Shown here: positions 17,241 through 25,821 of the stretch, one piece after another | Layout of the letters: every line of letters begins with the position of its first letter | Numbering within the stretch: position 1 is the first letter of the stretch | Source of the DNA: Desulfolutivibrio sulfoxidireducens | Lineage (GTDB): Bacteria > Desulfobacterota > Desulfovibrionia > Desulfovibrionales > Desulfovibrionaceae | Reading direction: 5' to 3' | DNA: 64,000 nucleotides | NCBI RefSeq assembly: GCF_013376475.1 | Contig: NZ_CP045508.1 | Span: 2,516,001-2,580,000 of the forward strand | Notes under the pieces: generated by a model | The model's database searches: none | Told to the model about the DNA's origin: nothing | The model's input: only the letters and a program-made list of their open reading frames with translations | Made by a program: the position numbers and the translations under genes

Positions 17241-18612
17241 GCCGGCCGACCTTTTCGTCGTCGGCGGCGGGCCGGCCGGGACCGAGGCGGCCCTGGCCGG
17301 AGCCGGACTGGGCCTCGAAACGGTCCTGGTGGAAGGCGACCAACTCGGCGGCACCTGCCTCAACCGGGGCTGCATCCCCACCAAGCTCTTTCTCGGGGCC
17401 ACCCAGGCCAAGGACGAACTGGCCGCCCAGGTCCGCCTGAAGCTGGCCGAAGGCACGATCCACGTCTCCCTGTCCGCCCTGCAGACCCGCAAGGAACGCC
17501 TGGTCTCCGGCATCCGGGCGGCCCTTTCGGCCTCCCTGGCCAAGGCCGGGGTGCGCGTGGTCGCCGGCCGCCTGGCCGCCATCTCCCCGGGGCAGGCCCG
17601 GGTGGAGACCCCGGACGGCCCCCTGGACGTGCCCTTCAAAAAGTGCATCCTGGCCACGGGCTCGCGGCCGGCCGTCTATCCGGCCATGGCCCCGGACAAT
17701 CGGGCCATCCTTGACTCCACCGGCGTCCTGGCCCTGGCCGAGGTCCCCGAAAGCCTGATCATCGTCGGGGCCGGGGCCATCGGTCTCGAATTCGCGGACA
17801 TCTTCCACCGCCTGGGGTCCCGGATCATCCTGCTCGAAGGCGCGGACCGCATCGCCCCGGCCGAGGAGCCGGACGTGGGCAGGGTCCTCTCCCAGGCTCT
17901 GACCCGCAAGGGATGCGTGGTCCGGGCCGGCGTGCGGGTCAAAAGCCTGCGCACTGTGGACGACCACGCCGTTTTGACCCTGGACACCGGCGAGGACATC
18001 CACGCCGCAAAGGCCCTGGTGGCTGTGGGCCGCTTCCCCAACTCCGACATCCCGGGGCTTGGCGAATGCGGCGTGCGCTTTTTGGGCCACAGCCAGAACC
18101 GGGCCTGGATCGACGTTTCCGAACACCTCCTGGCCGCCCCGGACATCTACGCGGTGGGCGACGTCAACGGCCGGACGCTTCTGGCCCACGCCGCCTCGCA
18201 CCAGGCCCTCTATGCCGCGCGCCACGCCGCCGGCAAAACCGACGCGCCCTATGACCCCGGCGCCGTCCCGGGCTGCATCTATGGCTCCCCCGAAACCCTG
18301 CGCGTGGGCCGCATGCCCCGGGAACTCACGGCCCAGGGCCTGTCCCCTGAAATCTCCGAGGCCCAGCTCGCCGCCAACCCCATGGCCCAGGCCCATGCCG
18401 CAAGCCTGGGGTTCGTGCGCGTGGTGTGGCTTGAAGGCCGCGTCGCGGGCGTCACCGCCGTGGGCCATGGCGTGGCCGCCATGGGCACCCTGGCCACGGT
18501 CATCGTGAATCAGGCCTGGACCCGCGAGGATGCCGAGAAAACCATTTTCCCCCACCCCGGCCTCGACGAATCCCTGCGCGCCGCGCTGTTGGCGGGGAAG
18601 AGGAAGAGTTAG
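17227..18612 (+). CDS. lpdA: Dihydrolipoyl dehydrogenase (glycine cleavage L protein)
   Basis: A 461-residue flavoprotein disulfide reductase that reoxidises dihydrolipoyl-GcvH with NAD. The FAD-binding LFVVGGGPAGTEAALA, the redox disulfide GGTCLNRGCIPTK (Cys44 and Cys49), a second dinucleotide fold (LIIVGAGAIGLEFADI) and the C-terminal interface His in FPHPGLDE are all present. Its start overlaps gcvPB, which ties it to glycine cleavage rather than to a 2-oxoacid dehydrogenase. A strong type A hairpin begins 16 bp after the stop. The T protein gene (gcvT) is not in this operon or elsewhere in the window. Confidence 0.96.
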   Translation: MTSAEPADLFVVGGGPAGTEAALAGAGLGLETVLVEGDQLGGTCLNRGCIPTKLFLGATQAKDELAAQVRLKLAEGTIHVSLSALQTRKERLVSGIRAALSASLAKAGVRVVAGRLAAISPGQARVETPDGPLDVPFKKCILATGSRPAVYPAMAPDNRAILDSTGVLALAEVPESLIIVGAGAIGLEFADIFHRLGSRIILLEGADRIAPAEEPDVGRVLSQALTRKGCVVRAGVRVKSLRTVDDHAVLTLDTGEDIHAAKALVAVGRFPNSDIPGLGECGVRFLGHSQNRAWIDVSEHLLAAPDIYAVGDVNGRTLLAHAASHQALYAARHAAGKTDAPYDPGAVPGCIYGSPETLRVGRMPRELTAQGLSPEISEAQLAANPMAQAHAASLGFVRVVWLEGRVAGVTAVGHGVAAMGTLATVIVNQAWTREDAEKTIFPHPGLDESLRAALLAGKRKS

Positions 18613-18627
18613 GGAGAAGAGTGAAAC

Positions 18628-18690
18628 GCGGGGGGAAACTTCTTGAAAGAAGTTTCCCCCCGCAACCCCCCTTCAAGAACTTTCAATAGT
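18628..18690 (+). repeat. Post-stop hairpin element, type A, copy 2
   Basis: A perfect stem of about 17 bp runs from GCGGGGGGAAACTTCTT (starting at 18628) to its complement ending at 18663, with a minimal loop. The tail CAACCCCCCTTCAAGAACTT matches the type A consensus. It begins 16 bp behind lpdA and probably ends the gcv transcript. Confidence 0.88.
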
Positions 18691-18759
18691 GCCCCGGGAA
18701 AAAGAATTTTAAAAAGAACAAGGCGGATGCGCGGCGACAGCGGCGCGATATGGTGCGAT

Positions 18760-19362
18760 ATGACCCTGTATCGAACAATGCGGCCAGTGGTTCTGGCCTC
18801 GGCTTCACCGAGAAGAAAGGAACTTTTGGCGCTGTCGGGAATCGAATTCAAGGTTGTGCCCAGCCGGGCGCTGGAACCACAGCCCGACGACAGCGAGACG
18901 CCCGAGGAATACGCCGTGAGCATGGCCCGCATCAAGGCCGTGGAGGTGTCGGGACGCTGCCCGGACGCGGTGGTCCTCGGCGCGGATTCGGTCGTTGCCG
19001 TGGATATGGATGTTTTGGGGAAACCGGTTGATAAAGAGGATGCGGCGCGCATGCTCGGGATGCTGTCCGGCCGGACGCACCGCGTGGTGACCGGGGTCTG
19101 TCTGGTCATGCCGGGACGCGAGGATATGGTCTTTCACGTCTCCACTGACGTGACCATGACCGAGATGCCGCCCGAGGTGATACGGGCCTATGTGCTAACC
19201 GGCGAGCCCATGGACAAGGCCGGGGCCTATGCCGTCCAGGGCCGCGCCGCCTGCTTCGTCACCCGCATCGAGGGCTCGTACACCAATGTGGTCGGGTTGC
19301 CGCTGGCTGAAGTCGTGGCCCTCCTCAAAAAACGAGAGGTCGTTCTTTCACCCAGGCCATGA
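18760..19362 (+). CDS. maf: Maf family nucleotide pyrophosphatase
   Basis: About 200 residues. Maf proteins hydrolyse non-canonical or canonical nucleoside triphosphates and were named for septum formation inhibition. Motifs seen are VVLASASPRRKELL, the catalytic region VVLGADSVVAVD, GKPVDKEDAARML, SGRTHRVVTGV and DKAGAYAVQG. The start is uncertain: the ATG at 18760 is used, but an ATG at 18727 has the better ribosome site (AAGGCGG), and an ATG at 18778 sits nearest the conserved region. The gene is separated from lpdA by a type A hairpin, so it likely has its own promoter. Confidence 0.92.
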   Translation: MTLYRTMRPVVLASASPRRKELLALSGIEFKVVPSRALEPQPDDSETPEEYAVSMARIKAVEVSGRCPDAVVLGADSVVAVDMDVLGKPVDKEDAARMLGMLSGRTHRVVTGVCLVMPGREDMVFHVSTDVTMTEMPPEVIRAYVLTGEPMDKAGAYAVQGRAACFVTRIEGSYTNVVGLPLAEVVALLKKREVVLSPRP

Positions 19363-19405
19363 ATCGGGCCTTCCCGGGTTTTGCCCCGTTCCCGCCCACC
19401 CGGCC

Positions 19406-20368
19406 TTACCGGCTTTGCACCCAGTCAAGGGCATACCGCTGGACCTTGTGGGCATCGGGAGCCGTCCAAAAGCCGATATGGGACGCCTTGTCGATCCACA
19501 GCAACCGCGAGCCGGCGATGGCCTCATGGGCATATTCCGCATCGCGCGGCGGCACGTCGTTGTCCGCGTCGCCGTGGATGATCAACGTCGGGCAGCGAAT
19601 CTTGTCCAGGGGCAGCTTCCCGATCGCCGCGCCCAGGGCGATATCGTTTCGCGCCCCCGCCTTTCGCTCCGCAAATCTGTGGCTCATCGTTTGAAACATG
19701 ACGTCAACAAGGGCAAATGTGTTTTCGTCCCCGACGATCTCCCGCACCCGCTTTCCCATCTCCTGCTTTTCCAGGCTGCTTTCCGTCGTTAAAAAGCTTT
19801 TGACCACGGATTCCGGGAAATGCTTGAAGAAAAAGCCCATCAGCCATTGCCCAGGCCTGCTGAGATACATCCATTCCTCGAACGCGCTGACGTCCTCACC
19901 CTTGGTGTAGTTCATGCTGATGCCGTCGATCACCACGAGCGCCCTCACCTTGTCGGGATGGCGTTGCGCCGCCTGATAGCTGGCCGGCCCGCCGCCGGAT
20001 GCGCCGATCATGACGGCCTGGGGGATATTCAAGGCATCCAGAAGCGCGGCCATGAGGTCGCCCTGTTCCTCGGCGGTTTTTCCGAAACCCAACGGCGTCC
20101 CCAGATACCCCGGCCGTGACGGCGCAACGATCCGAAACCCGTTTTTCCGGAAAAGCTCTCCCAAAACCAGGGCCTGATCATAGCCGCCGGGGCCGCCATG
20201 GGCGATCAGGGCCACCGCCCCCTGCCCGCGCTGGGCGTATTCCACCGGCCCATACGCCGTCTCGATGGTCGTGGACGGGAACTTCAGGCATTCACGCAAC
20301 TCTTCACCCGTGACGATCTGATGATCCCGCAAGGTCTCTTTGAGATCCCGTGATGAAATGACAGACAT
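19406..20368 (-). CDS. Alpha/beta hydrolase
   Basis: A 320-residue protein of the alpha/beta hydrolase fold. The nucleophile elbow GASGGG (GxSxG), the oxyanion region IAHGGPGG, the acid in IIHGDADNDVPP and the catalytic His in DKASHIGFW form a complete triad. There is no signal peptide, so it acts in the cytoplasm. The substrate is not recognisable; proline iminopeptidase-like, haloalkane-like or ester hydrolase activities are all possible. The ATG at 20368 is preceded by AAGGAG. It converges on maf and has no obvious operon partner. Confidence 0.88.
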   Translation of the reverse strand: MSVISSRDLKETLRDHQIVTGEELRECLKFPSTTIETAYGPVEYAQRGQGAVALIAHGGPGGYDQALVLGELFRKNGFRIVAPSRPGYLGTPLGFGKTAEEQGDLMAALLDALNIPQAVMIGASGGGPASYQAAQRHPDKVRALVVIDGISMNYTKGEDVSAFEEWMYLSRPGQWLMGFFFKHFPESVVKSFLTTESSLEKQEMGKRVREIVGDENTFALVDVMFQTMSHRFAERKAGARNDIALGAAIGKLPLDKIRCPTLIIHGDADNDVPPRDAEYAHEAIAGSRLLWIDKASHIGFWTAPDAHKVQRYALDWVQSR

Positions 20369-20547
20369 GGTCACTCCTTCGATTTGCTTGAGAACCACCC
20401 GCACGACCGGGCACACTACTCACATCACAGATTACAATTTCATTCCATACAGCGCCATGGTGCCTGCCGCAATGGGGACCCCGACGCGAACCACGGCGTA
20501 TCTTGAAAACGTGGGCGCGAGCCCGTTGGGGCATCCTGGCGTTTCCT

Positions 20548-21660
20548 TCACCCCGGCGCGTTCCCCATGGCGGCCGTTTCGGCTTCAGCCAGCGGGAAGA
20601 CCACGGTGACGGTGGTGCCTTTCCCCGGGACCGTCTCCACCTTGAGACGGCCATGATTGGCCTCGATGATCCCCTTGGCGAAGGACAGCCCCAATCCGGC
20701 TGAAAACTCCTTGGTGCTGAAGCACGGATCGAAAATTTTGGGATATACCTCTGAGGAAATGCCCTTTCCCTCGTCCTTGACCCGAAAAAATACCCGTTCG
20801 GCCTCGCGCCCGGCTTCGATGTCCACCACTCCGCCTTTGGGAGAAGCCTCCACCGCATTGATCACGATCTCGTTGAGCCCGACCAGAAGACTCTCCAAGT
20901 CGGCCTCGAACCAGACCTCGGCAGGCAGCGGCGAGACCCGCAGACGAACGCGGGCCACCTCGGCCTTATCCCGCCCGTTGCGTTCCACCCTCTCCAGCAC
21001 CTCGCTGGCGGCAACACGTTGCATGAGATACGGCACATCCTGTTTGAGTTTTAATATGCCGTCGATCAACGCCTCAAGCCTTTCCGACTCCTCCACAATG
21101 ACCTTGAGCCTGGAAACCACGCCATTTCCCTTTTCGAACTTACGCAAAAGCGACTTGGCGGAATTGGCGATGATGAACAGGGGATTTCGCGTCTCATGGG
21201 CCAGCGTCGCGGCCATTCTGCCGACTATGACATGACGTTCCAATACAATCACCTGATCCCGGCCGCGACGTATCTCCTCGAAGGCCTCGCCAAGCTTGGC
21301 ATGGGCCTGTCGTATCTGCAAAAAGGCCTTTTCCACGAAGGAATAATACAGGGTCACCGCCGCGATGAAGATGAACGTCGCCGTATTTATAGCCCCGCTT
21401 ATCGGACTGAGCCTCGCCCAGATGTGAGGGTACCCGAGGCTTATCAGGAGATCGCGGACGATATGTCCGATGCCCCGACCCACGGAAAACGCGGCCAGGG
21501 CCGACGAGAGCATGAACAGATACGACCAGAGCAATTCACGGGGAGCACGCCGCATCAACCGATGCGCGATGCGCATGGCGGCAAAGGACATAATGATCAT
21601 CATGGCCGATCCGGCCAGATCGACGATATACACGGGAGCGGCCGGAAGCGCCAGGCTCAT
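20548..21660 (-). CDS. Orphan membrane sensor histidine kinase
   Basis: A 370-residue protein. About three transmembrane helices occupy residues 10-125. They are followed by a short coiled coil and a HisKA-type dimerisation domain with the phospho-acceptor His near residue 155 (LAHETRNPLFIIANSAKSLL). The HATPase domain has an N box (GLNEIVINAVEASPKGG), G1 (VKDEGKGIS) and G2 (SAGLGLSFAKGII). No PAS or HAMP domain is evident, and no response regulator lies nearby. The start (ATGA) overlaps the stop of the upstream membrane gene and has AAGGAG, so the pair is probably co-translated, and the upstream protein may be its partner. Confidence 0.88.
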   Translation of the reverse strand: MSLALPAAPVYIVDLAGSAMMIIMSFAAMRIAHRLMRRAPRELLWSYLFMLSSALAAFSVGRGIGHIVRDLLISLGYPHIWARLSPISGAINTATFIFIAAVTLYYSFVEKAFLQIRQAHAKLGEAFEEIRRGRDQVIVLERHVIVGRMAATLAHETRNPLFIIANSAKSLLRKFEKGNGVVSRLKVIVEESERLEALIDGILKLKQDVPYLMQRVAASEVLERVERNGRDKAEVARVRLRVSPLPAEVWFEADLESLLVGLNEIVINAVEASPKGGVVDIEAGREAERVFFRVKDEGKGISSEVYPKIFDPCFSTKEFSAGLGLSFAKGIIEANHGRLKVETVPGKGTTVTVVFPLAEAETAAMGNAPG

Positions 21661-22193
21661 GGGTTCTCCTTGTCGAGGGCCCGAAGCCCCTGAAGGAAAA
21701 GGAACATGGCCGGCACCGCGAGCAGGTGGTCGAGCTTGCAGGTGTAGAAAAGCAACGCCTTCCATTGGGGCGCGTCGGCAAGGACCCAACTCCACGGATT
21801 GGTTCCTCCCACGAAGACCCCAACGGGCATGACCTCCTCCAGGCAGTGCCCCACGAAGGCCATCGCGTTCCACAGGGCGAACAGCAGGCAGGAGGCCTTG
21901 ATGCACCGCCAGCCCCGTGAGGACAATTCGGGATTGCCCCGCAACCGCAAGGCGAGAACCACCGCCATGCCTAAAAAGAGCAGATGTCCGATTTGATGGA
22001 CATACAGGCCCTCGGCACCGCCATGGCTCTGGATGGCCAAGGCCTCGCGCGCAGGCAGGACGGTGAGGATCCAGGCCGCGACCACCACAAGCGCCCTCGG
22101 CATGCCCCGCCAGCCGGAGCACCGGGCGGCAGGGGGTCCGCCTCGCTCTGGGGCCATATTTTTCCCCCGCCGGCCGCCCATGAAGTCCGCCAT
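21657..22193 (-). CDS. Hypothetical membrane protein upstream of the sensor kinase
   Basis: A 178-residue protein of no recognised family. After a basic N-terminus come about four hydrophobic segments: MPRALVVVAAWILTVLPARE, then QIGHLLFLGMAVVLALRL, then CIKASCLLFALWNAMAFVGH, and finally LLAVPAMFLFLQGL. His and Cys residues lie at membrane boundaries (HQIGH, FVGHCLEE, YTCKLDH), which could bind a metal or heme, but no motif proves this. The ATG at 22193 has AGGAGG nine bases upstream. It overlaps the kinase start by four bases. Confidence 0.7.
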   Translation of the reverse strand: MADFMGGRRGKNMAPERGGPPAARCSGWRGMPRALVVVAAWILTVLPAREALAIQSHGGAEGLYVHQIGHLLFLGMAVVLALRLRGNPELSSRGWRCIKASCLLFALWNAMAFVGHCLEEVMPVGVFVGGTNPWSWVLADAPQWKALLFYTCKLDHLLAVPAMFLFLQGLRALDKENP

Positions 22194-22291
22194 GCCGCGC
22201 GTCCTCCTGTTCGTTTTCACCTGATGGCATGGCATACCCTGTTTTCTCCGCTCCAACAACAAACCCCTCTCTTTTTAGGCTCACATTTTCC

Positions 22292-22319
22292 TTGACTCAT
22301 TCATTCGAATGAATATTCT
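22292..22319 (+). promoter_or_regulatory. Promoter and palindromic operator of the tetR-ybhGFSR-type operon
   Basis: TTGACT (22292-22297), a 16-bp spacer and TATTCT (22314-22319). The spacer is filled by the perfect 16-bp palindrome ATTCATTCGAATGAAT (22299-22314), an ideal site for a TetR dimer to block RNA polymerase. The tetR ATG follows only 9 bp after the -10 box. Confidence 0.75.
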
Positions 22320-22328
22320 AAGGGAAAC

Positions 22329-23045
22329 ATGAACCACAACCCGCCTGGAGTCCCCATGTCCTCGACCGAACAACACCCCAAGGAAGCCTCGACCCGGCAA
22401 AAGCTCATCGACGCCGGAGCCCGGCTTTTCGGCCTGCACGGCTTCGAGGCCACCTCCACCCGGGTCCTGGCCGCCGAGGCCGGGGTCAACCTGGCGGCCA
22501 TCCCCTACCACTTCGGCGGCAAGGAGGGCCTGTACCGCGCCGTGGTGGAACGGATCGTGACCGACAAGCAGGCCTCCCTCGGCCCGACCTTCGAACGCGC
22601 CGTCCGGATCGGCGCGGACCCCTCGGCCAGCCGCGCCGAGATGCTTGCGGCCATGCGCTCCCTGGTGCGCAACTTCGTCAGCGACATGCTCGACTCCGAG
22701 GAATCGCAAAACATCAGCCAGATCATGCTCCAGGAACAGATCGCGCCCACCACGGCATTCCACATCTTCTACGACGGGTTCTTCCGGCAGGCCTTCGACG
22801 CCTGGGGCAGCCTGCTCTCCCGACTCACGGGACTGGCCCCGGACAGCCTGGAACTGAAGCTGCGCATCCTGTCCATCCTCGGCCAGATGACCATCTTCCG
22901 CGTGGGCATGACCGCCATCCTGCGCCTGATGGAACGCGATACCCTGACCATGGAGCACATCGGACGCATCACTGAGGTGATCATCAACCAGGTCGAGGCC
23001 ATCGTGGCCGGATTCGCCCCCCTCTCCCAGGAGACCGCGACATGA
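22329..23045 (+). CDS. TetR-family regulator of the efflux operon (CecR/YbiH-like)
   Basis: A 238-residue repressor. The N-terminal helix-turn-helix is typical (ARLFGLHGFEATSTRVLAAE followed by AGVNLAAIPYHFGGKEGLYR). The longer C-terminal domain resembles the one in CecR/YbiH (DUF1956), which controls the ybhGFSR efflux genes in E. coli; here the same four gene types follow. The start is the ATG at 22329. Its stop overlaps the HlyD-family gene (ATGA), so regulator and pump are one transcript. The palindrome at 22299-22314 is the likely autoregulatory site. Confidence 0.9.
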   Translation: MNHNPPGVPMSSTEQHPKEASTRQKLIDAGARLFGLHGFEATSTRVLAAEAGVNLAAIPYHFGGKEGLYRAVVERIVTDKQASLGPTFERAVRIGADPSASRAEMLAAMRSLVRNFVSDMLDSEESQNISQIMLQEQIAPTTAFHIFYDGFFRQAFDAWGSLLSRLTGLAPDSLELKLRILSILGQMTIFRVGMTAILRLMERDTLTMEHIGRITEVIINQVEAIVAGFAPLSQETAT

Positions 23046-24064
23046 CCATGAAACGCGTCCTCCCGGCCATCCTGGTCCTGGCCGTGGCCGGCGGCGCGTG
23101 GTGGCTCTGGGCCGACCACGAGGACCGAAAGGACGGCGGGATACGTCTGTACGGCAACGTGGACATCCGGGAGGTGGACCTGTCCTTCCGCATCCCCGGA
23201 AAACTGGCCGAGGTGCGCGTGGACGAGGGCGACGCGGTCACGGCCGGCGACGTGGTGGCCGTGCTCGACGCCGCGCCCTACCGCGACGCCCTGGCCAAGG
23301 CCCGGGGCCAGCGCGACGCGGCCGCGGCGGACATGGCCAAGCATCATGCCGGGTACCGGAGCCAGGACGTGGCCAAGGCCAAGGCCGAGGTGGCCCGGCT
23401 GGAGGCCCAGGTGGAAAACGCGGTGCGCGTGGCCCGCCGCCGGCAGACATTGCTCCAAAGCGGGGCCATCGCGGCCCAGGACTACGACGACGCCGCCGCG
23501 AGCCGGGACGCCCTTTCGGCCCAGTTGCAAAGCGCTCAAAAGGAATTCGAACTCCAGACCACGGGCTTTCGCTCCGAGGACATCCTGGCCTCGGAGGCCT
23601 CCCTGCGCGCGGCCGAGGCCGCCGTGAACGCGGCCCTGACGGACCTGGCCGACACCGAGATCATCGCCCCGTCCGACGGCACGGTGCTTTCCCGGGTGCG
23701 CGAACCCGGGTCCATGGCCGCATCCGGGGCCACGGTGCTGACCGTGGCCCTTACGCGCCCGGTATGGGTCCGGGCCTACGTCCCGGAGCCGCTTCTGGGG
23801 CGGGTGCGTCTGGGCATGCCCATGCGGGTCTTCACCGACAGCCGCCCGGAGAAGCCCTATGCCGGCCGGGTGGGTTTCATCTCGCCCGTGGCTGAATTCA
23901 CGCCCAAAAACGTGGAGACCACCACCCTGCGCACGGATCTGGTCTACCGGCTGCGGATCATCATCGACCAGCCCGACCCGGGGCTTTTGCAGGGCATGCC
24001 GGTGACCGTGGTGGCCGACCCTGAGCCCCCCACTCCCCCGGACAACGGAGCGGCCGGCAAATGA
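23042..24064 (+). CDS. HlyD-family periplasmic adaptor (YbhG-like)
   Basis: A 340-residue membrane-fusion protein that links an inner-membrane ABC exporter to an outer-membrane channel. An N-terminal anchor (RVLPAILVLAVAGGAWWLW) is followed by a biotinyl/lipoyl-like half (GNVDIREVDLSFRIPGKLAE), a long alpha-helical hairpin from about residue 85 to 195, and a beta-barrel region with DTEIIAPSDGTVLSRVREPG. It overlaps both neighbours by four bases. No TolC-like outer-membrane gene is in the window. Confidence 0.92.
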   Translation: MTMKRVLPAILVLAVAGGAWWLWADHEDRKDGGIRLYGNVDIREVDLSFRIPGKLAEVRVDEGDAVTAGDVVAVLDAAPYRDALAKARGQRDAAAADMAKHHAGYRSQDVAKAKAEVARLEAQVENAVRVARRRQTLLQSGAIAAQDYDDAAASRDALSAQLQSAQKEFELQTTGFRSEDILASEASLRAAEAAVNAALTDLADTEIIAPSDGTVLSRVREPGSMAASGATVLTVALTRPVWVRAYVPEPLLGRVRLGMPMRVFTDSRPEKPYAGRVGFISPVAEFTPKNVETTTLRTDLVYRLRIIIDQPDPGLLQGMPVTVVADPEPPTPPDNGAAGK

Positions 24065-25821
24065 ACGCCCTGGCCGTGGCCGAGAACCTGTCCCTGCGCT
24101 TCGGGCAGGCCGCCCGCCCGGCCCTTGCCGACGTGTCGGCATCGATCCTGGCCGGCCGCATCACCGGCCTGGTCGGTCCGGACGGCGCGGGCAAGACCAC
24201 CTTCATCCGCCTCCTGGCCGGCCTGCTCGAACCGGACAACGGCCGGATATCGGTCCTGGGGCTCGATCCCGTCCGGGAACCGGACCGGGTGCACGCCCGC
24301 ATCGGGTACATGCCCCAGAAATTCGGGCTCTACGAGGACTTAAGCGTGGCCGAAAACCTGCGCCTGTATGCCGAGGTGCGGGGGCTTGCGGCCTCCGAAC
24401 GGGCCGCGACCTTTTCCCGGCTTTTGGGGTTCACGGGCCTTGGCCCCTTCACCTCCCGACTGGCCGGCCGCCTGTCCGGGGGCATGAAGCAGAAGCTGGG
24501 TCTGGCCTGCGCCATGATCCGCCGTCCCGAGATCCTTTTTTTGGATGAACCGAGCGTGGGCGTGGACCCGATATCCCGCCGGGAGTTGTGGCGCATGGTC
24601 CGGGAATTGGCCGAGGACGGCATCGGCGTGCTGTGGAGCACGTCGTACCTGGACGAGGCCGAGGCCTGCGACGAGGTGCTGTTACTCTCCGAGGGCCGGG
24701 CGCTCTTTTTCGGCCCCCCGGGGGAGCTGACCGGCCGGGTGGCCGGCCGGGTGTTCCAGATCCGGGACATCGAGGGCAACCGCCGCGCCGTGCTGCGCCG
24801 GGCACTGGACCAACCCGGGGTCCTGGACGGAGTGATCCAGGGCCGGTTCGTGCGTCTGGTCCTGGCCGACGGCGCGACGCCCCAAGACCCGGGCGAACTC
24901 AAGGCCGGGGAGACGGCCCGGATCGTGCCCGCGCCGCCTCGTTTCGAGGACGCCTTCATGGACGTCCTGGGCGGCGGTCCCGGCGGCGACTCCCCCCTGT
25001 CCCGGGGCATGCCGGCCAAAAAGGCCGCCCGGGAGGACGTGGTCGCGGCCCGGGGCCTGACCAGGCGTTTCGGAACCTTCGTGGCCGCCAAGGACATCAC
25101 CTTCGCCATCCGGCCCGGGGAGATCTTCGGGCTTTTAGGACCCAACGGCGCGGGCAAGTCCACCACCTTCAAGATGATGTGCGGCCTTTTGGCCCCCACC
25201 TCGGGGCAGGCCCTGGTGGAGGGGTTGAGCTTCGCCAAGGCGCGCGGCCAGGCCCGGGCGCGCATCGGCTACATGGCCCAGAAGTTTTCCCTCTACGGGA
25301 CCCTAAGCGTGCGCCAGAACCTGGAATTTTTCTCCGGGGCCTACGGCCTGACCGGGGAGCGCCGCGACCGGGCCATAGGCGGCATGATCGACACCTTCGA
25401 CCTTGACCCCTACCTGTCCGCCTCGGCCGGGGATCTGCCCCTGGGCTACAAGCAACGCCTGGCCCTGGCCTGCGCCGTGATGCACGAACCGGCCGTGCTG
25501 TTTCTGGACGAGCCGACCTCGGGCGTGGACCCGGTCACCCGGCGCGAATTCTGGACGCACATCAACGGCATGGTGGAAAAGGGCGTGACCATCATGGTCA
25601 CCACGCATTTTCTGGACGAGGCCGAATACTGCGACCGCATCGCCCTGGTCTATCGGGGCCGGATCATCGCCATGGGCTCGCCGGATGACCTGAAGGACGG
25701 CGTGCGTACCCCGGACCTGCCCGATCCCACCCTCGAGGACGCCTTCGTGACCCTGGTGGAGACGGACGAACGCGCCCAGGCCTCCCGGGATGCCCCGGGC
25801 AAGGGGGGCAAGGCGGCATGA
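24061..25821 (+). CDS. Tandem ABC-2 exporter ATPase (YbhF-like)
   Basis: A 586-residue protein with two fused ATP-binding cassettes. The first has GPDGAGKTT, signature LSGGMKQKLGLA and Walker B ILFLDEPSVGVDP. The second has GPNGAGKST, a degenerate signature LPLGYKQRLALA and VLFLDEPTSGVDP. This double-cassette layout with the weak second signature is that of YbhF. It energises the two permeases that follow. Starts and stops overlap (ATGA) on both sides. Confidence 0.93.
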   Translation: MNALAVAENLSLRFGQAARPALADVSASILAGRITGLVGPDGAGKTTFIRLLAGLLEPDNGRISVLGLDPVREPDRVHARIGYMPQKFGLYEDLSVAENLRLYAEVRGLAASERAATFSRLLGFTGLGPFTSRLAGRLSGGMKQKLGLACAMIRRPEILFLDEPSVGVDPISRRELWRMVRELAEDGIGVLWSTSYLDEAEACDEVLLLSEGRALFFGPPGELTGRVAGRVFQIRDIEGNRRAVLRRALDQPGVLDGVIQGRFVRLVLADGATPQDPGELKAGETARIVPAPPRFEDAFMDVLGGGPGGDSPLSRGMPAKKAAREDVVAARGLTRRFGTFVAAKDITFAIRPGEIFGLLGPNGAGKSTTFKMMCGLLAPTSGQALVEGLSFAKARGQARARIGYMAQKFSLYGTLSVRQNLEFFSGAYGLTGERRDRAIGGMIDTFDLDPYLSASAGDLPLGYKQRLALACAVMHEPAVLFLDEPTSGVDPVTRREFWTHINGMVEKGVTIMVTTHFLDEAEYCDRIALVYRGRIIAMGSPDDLKDGVRTPDLPDPTLEDAFVTLVETDERAQASRDAPGKGGKAA

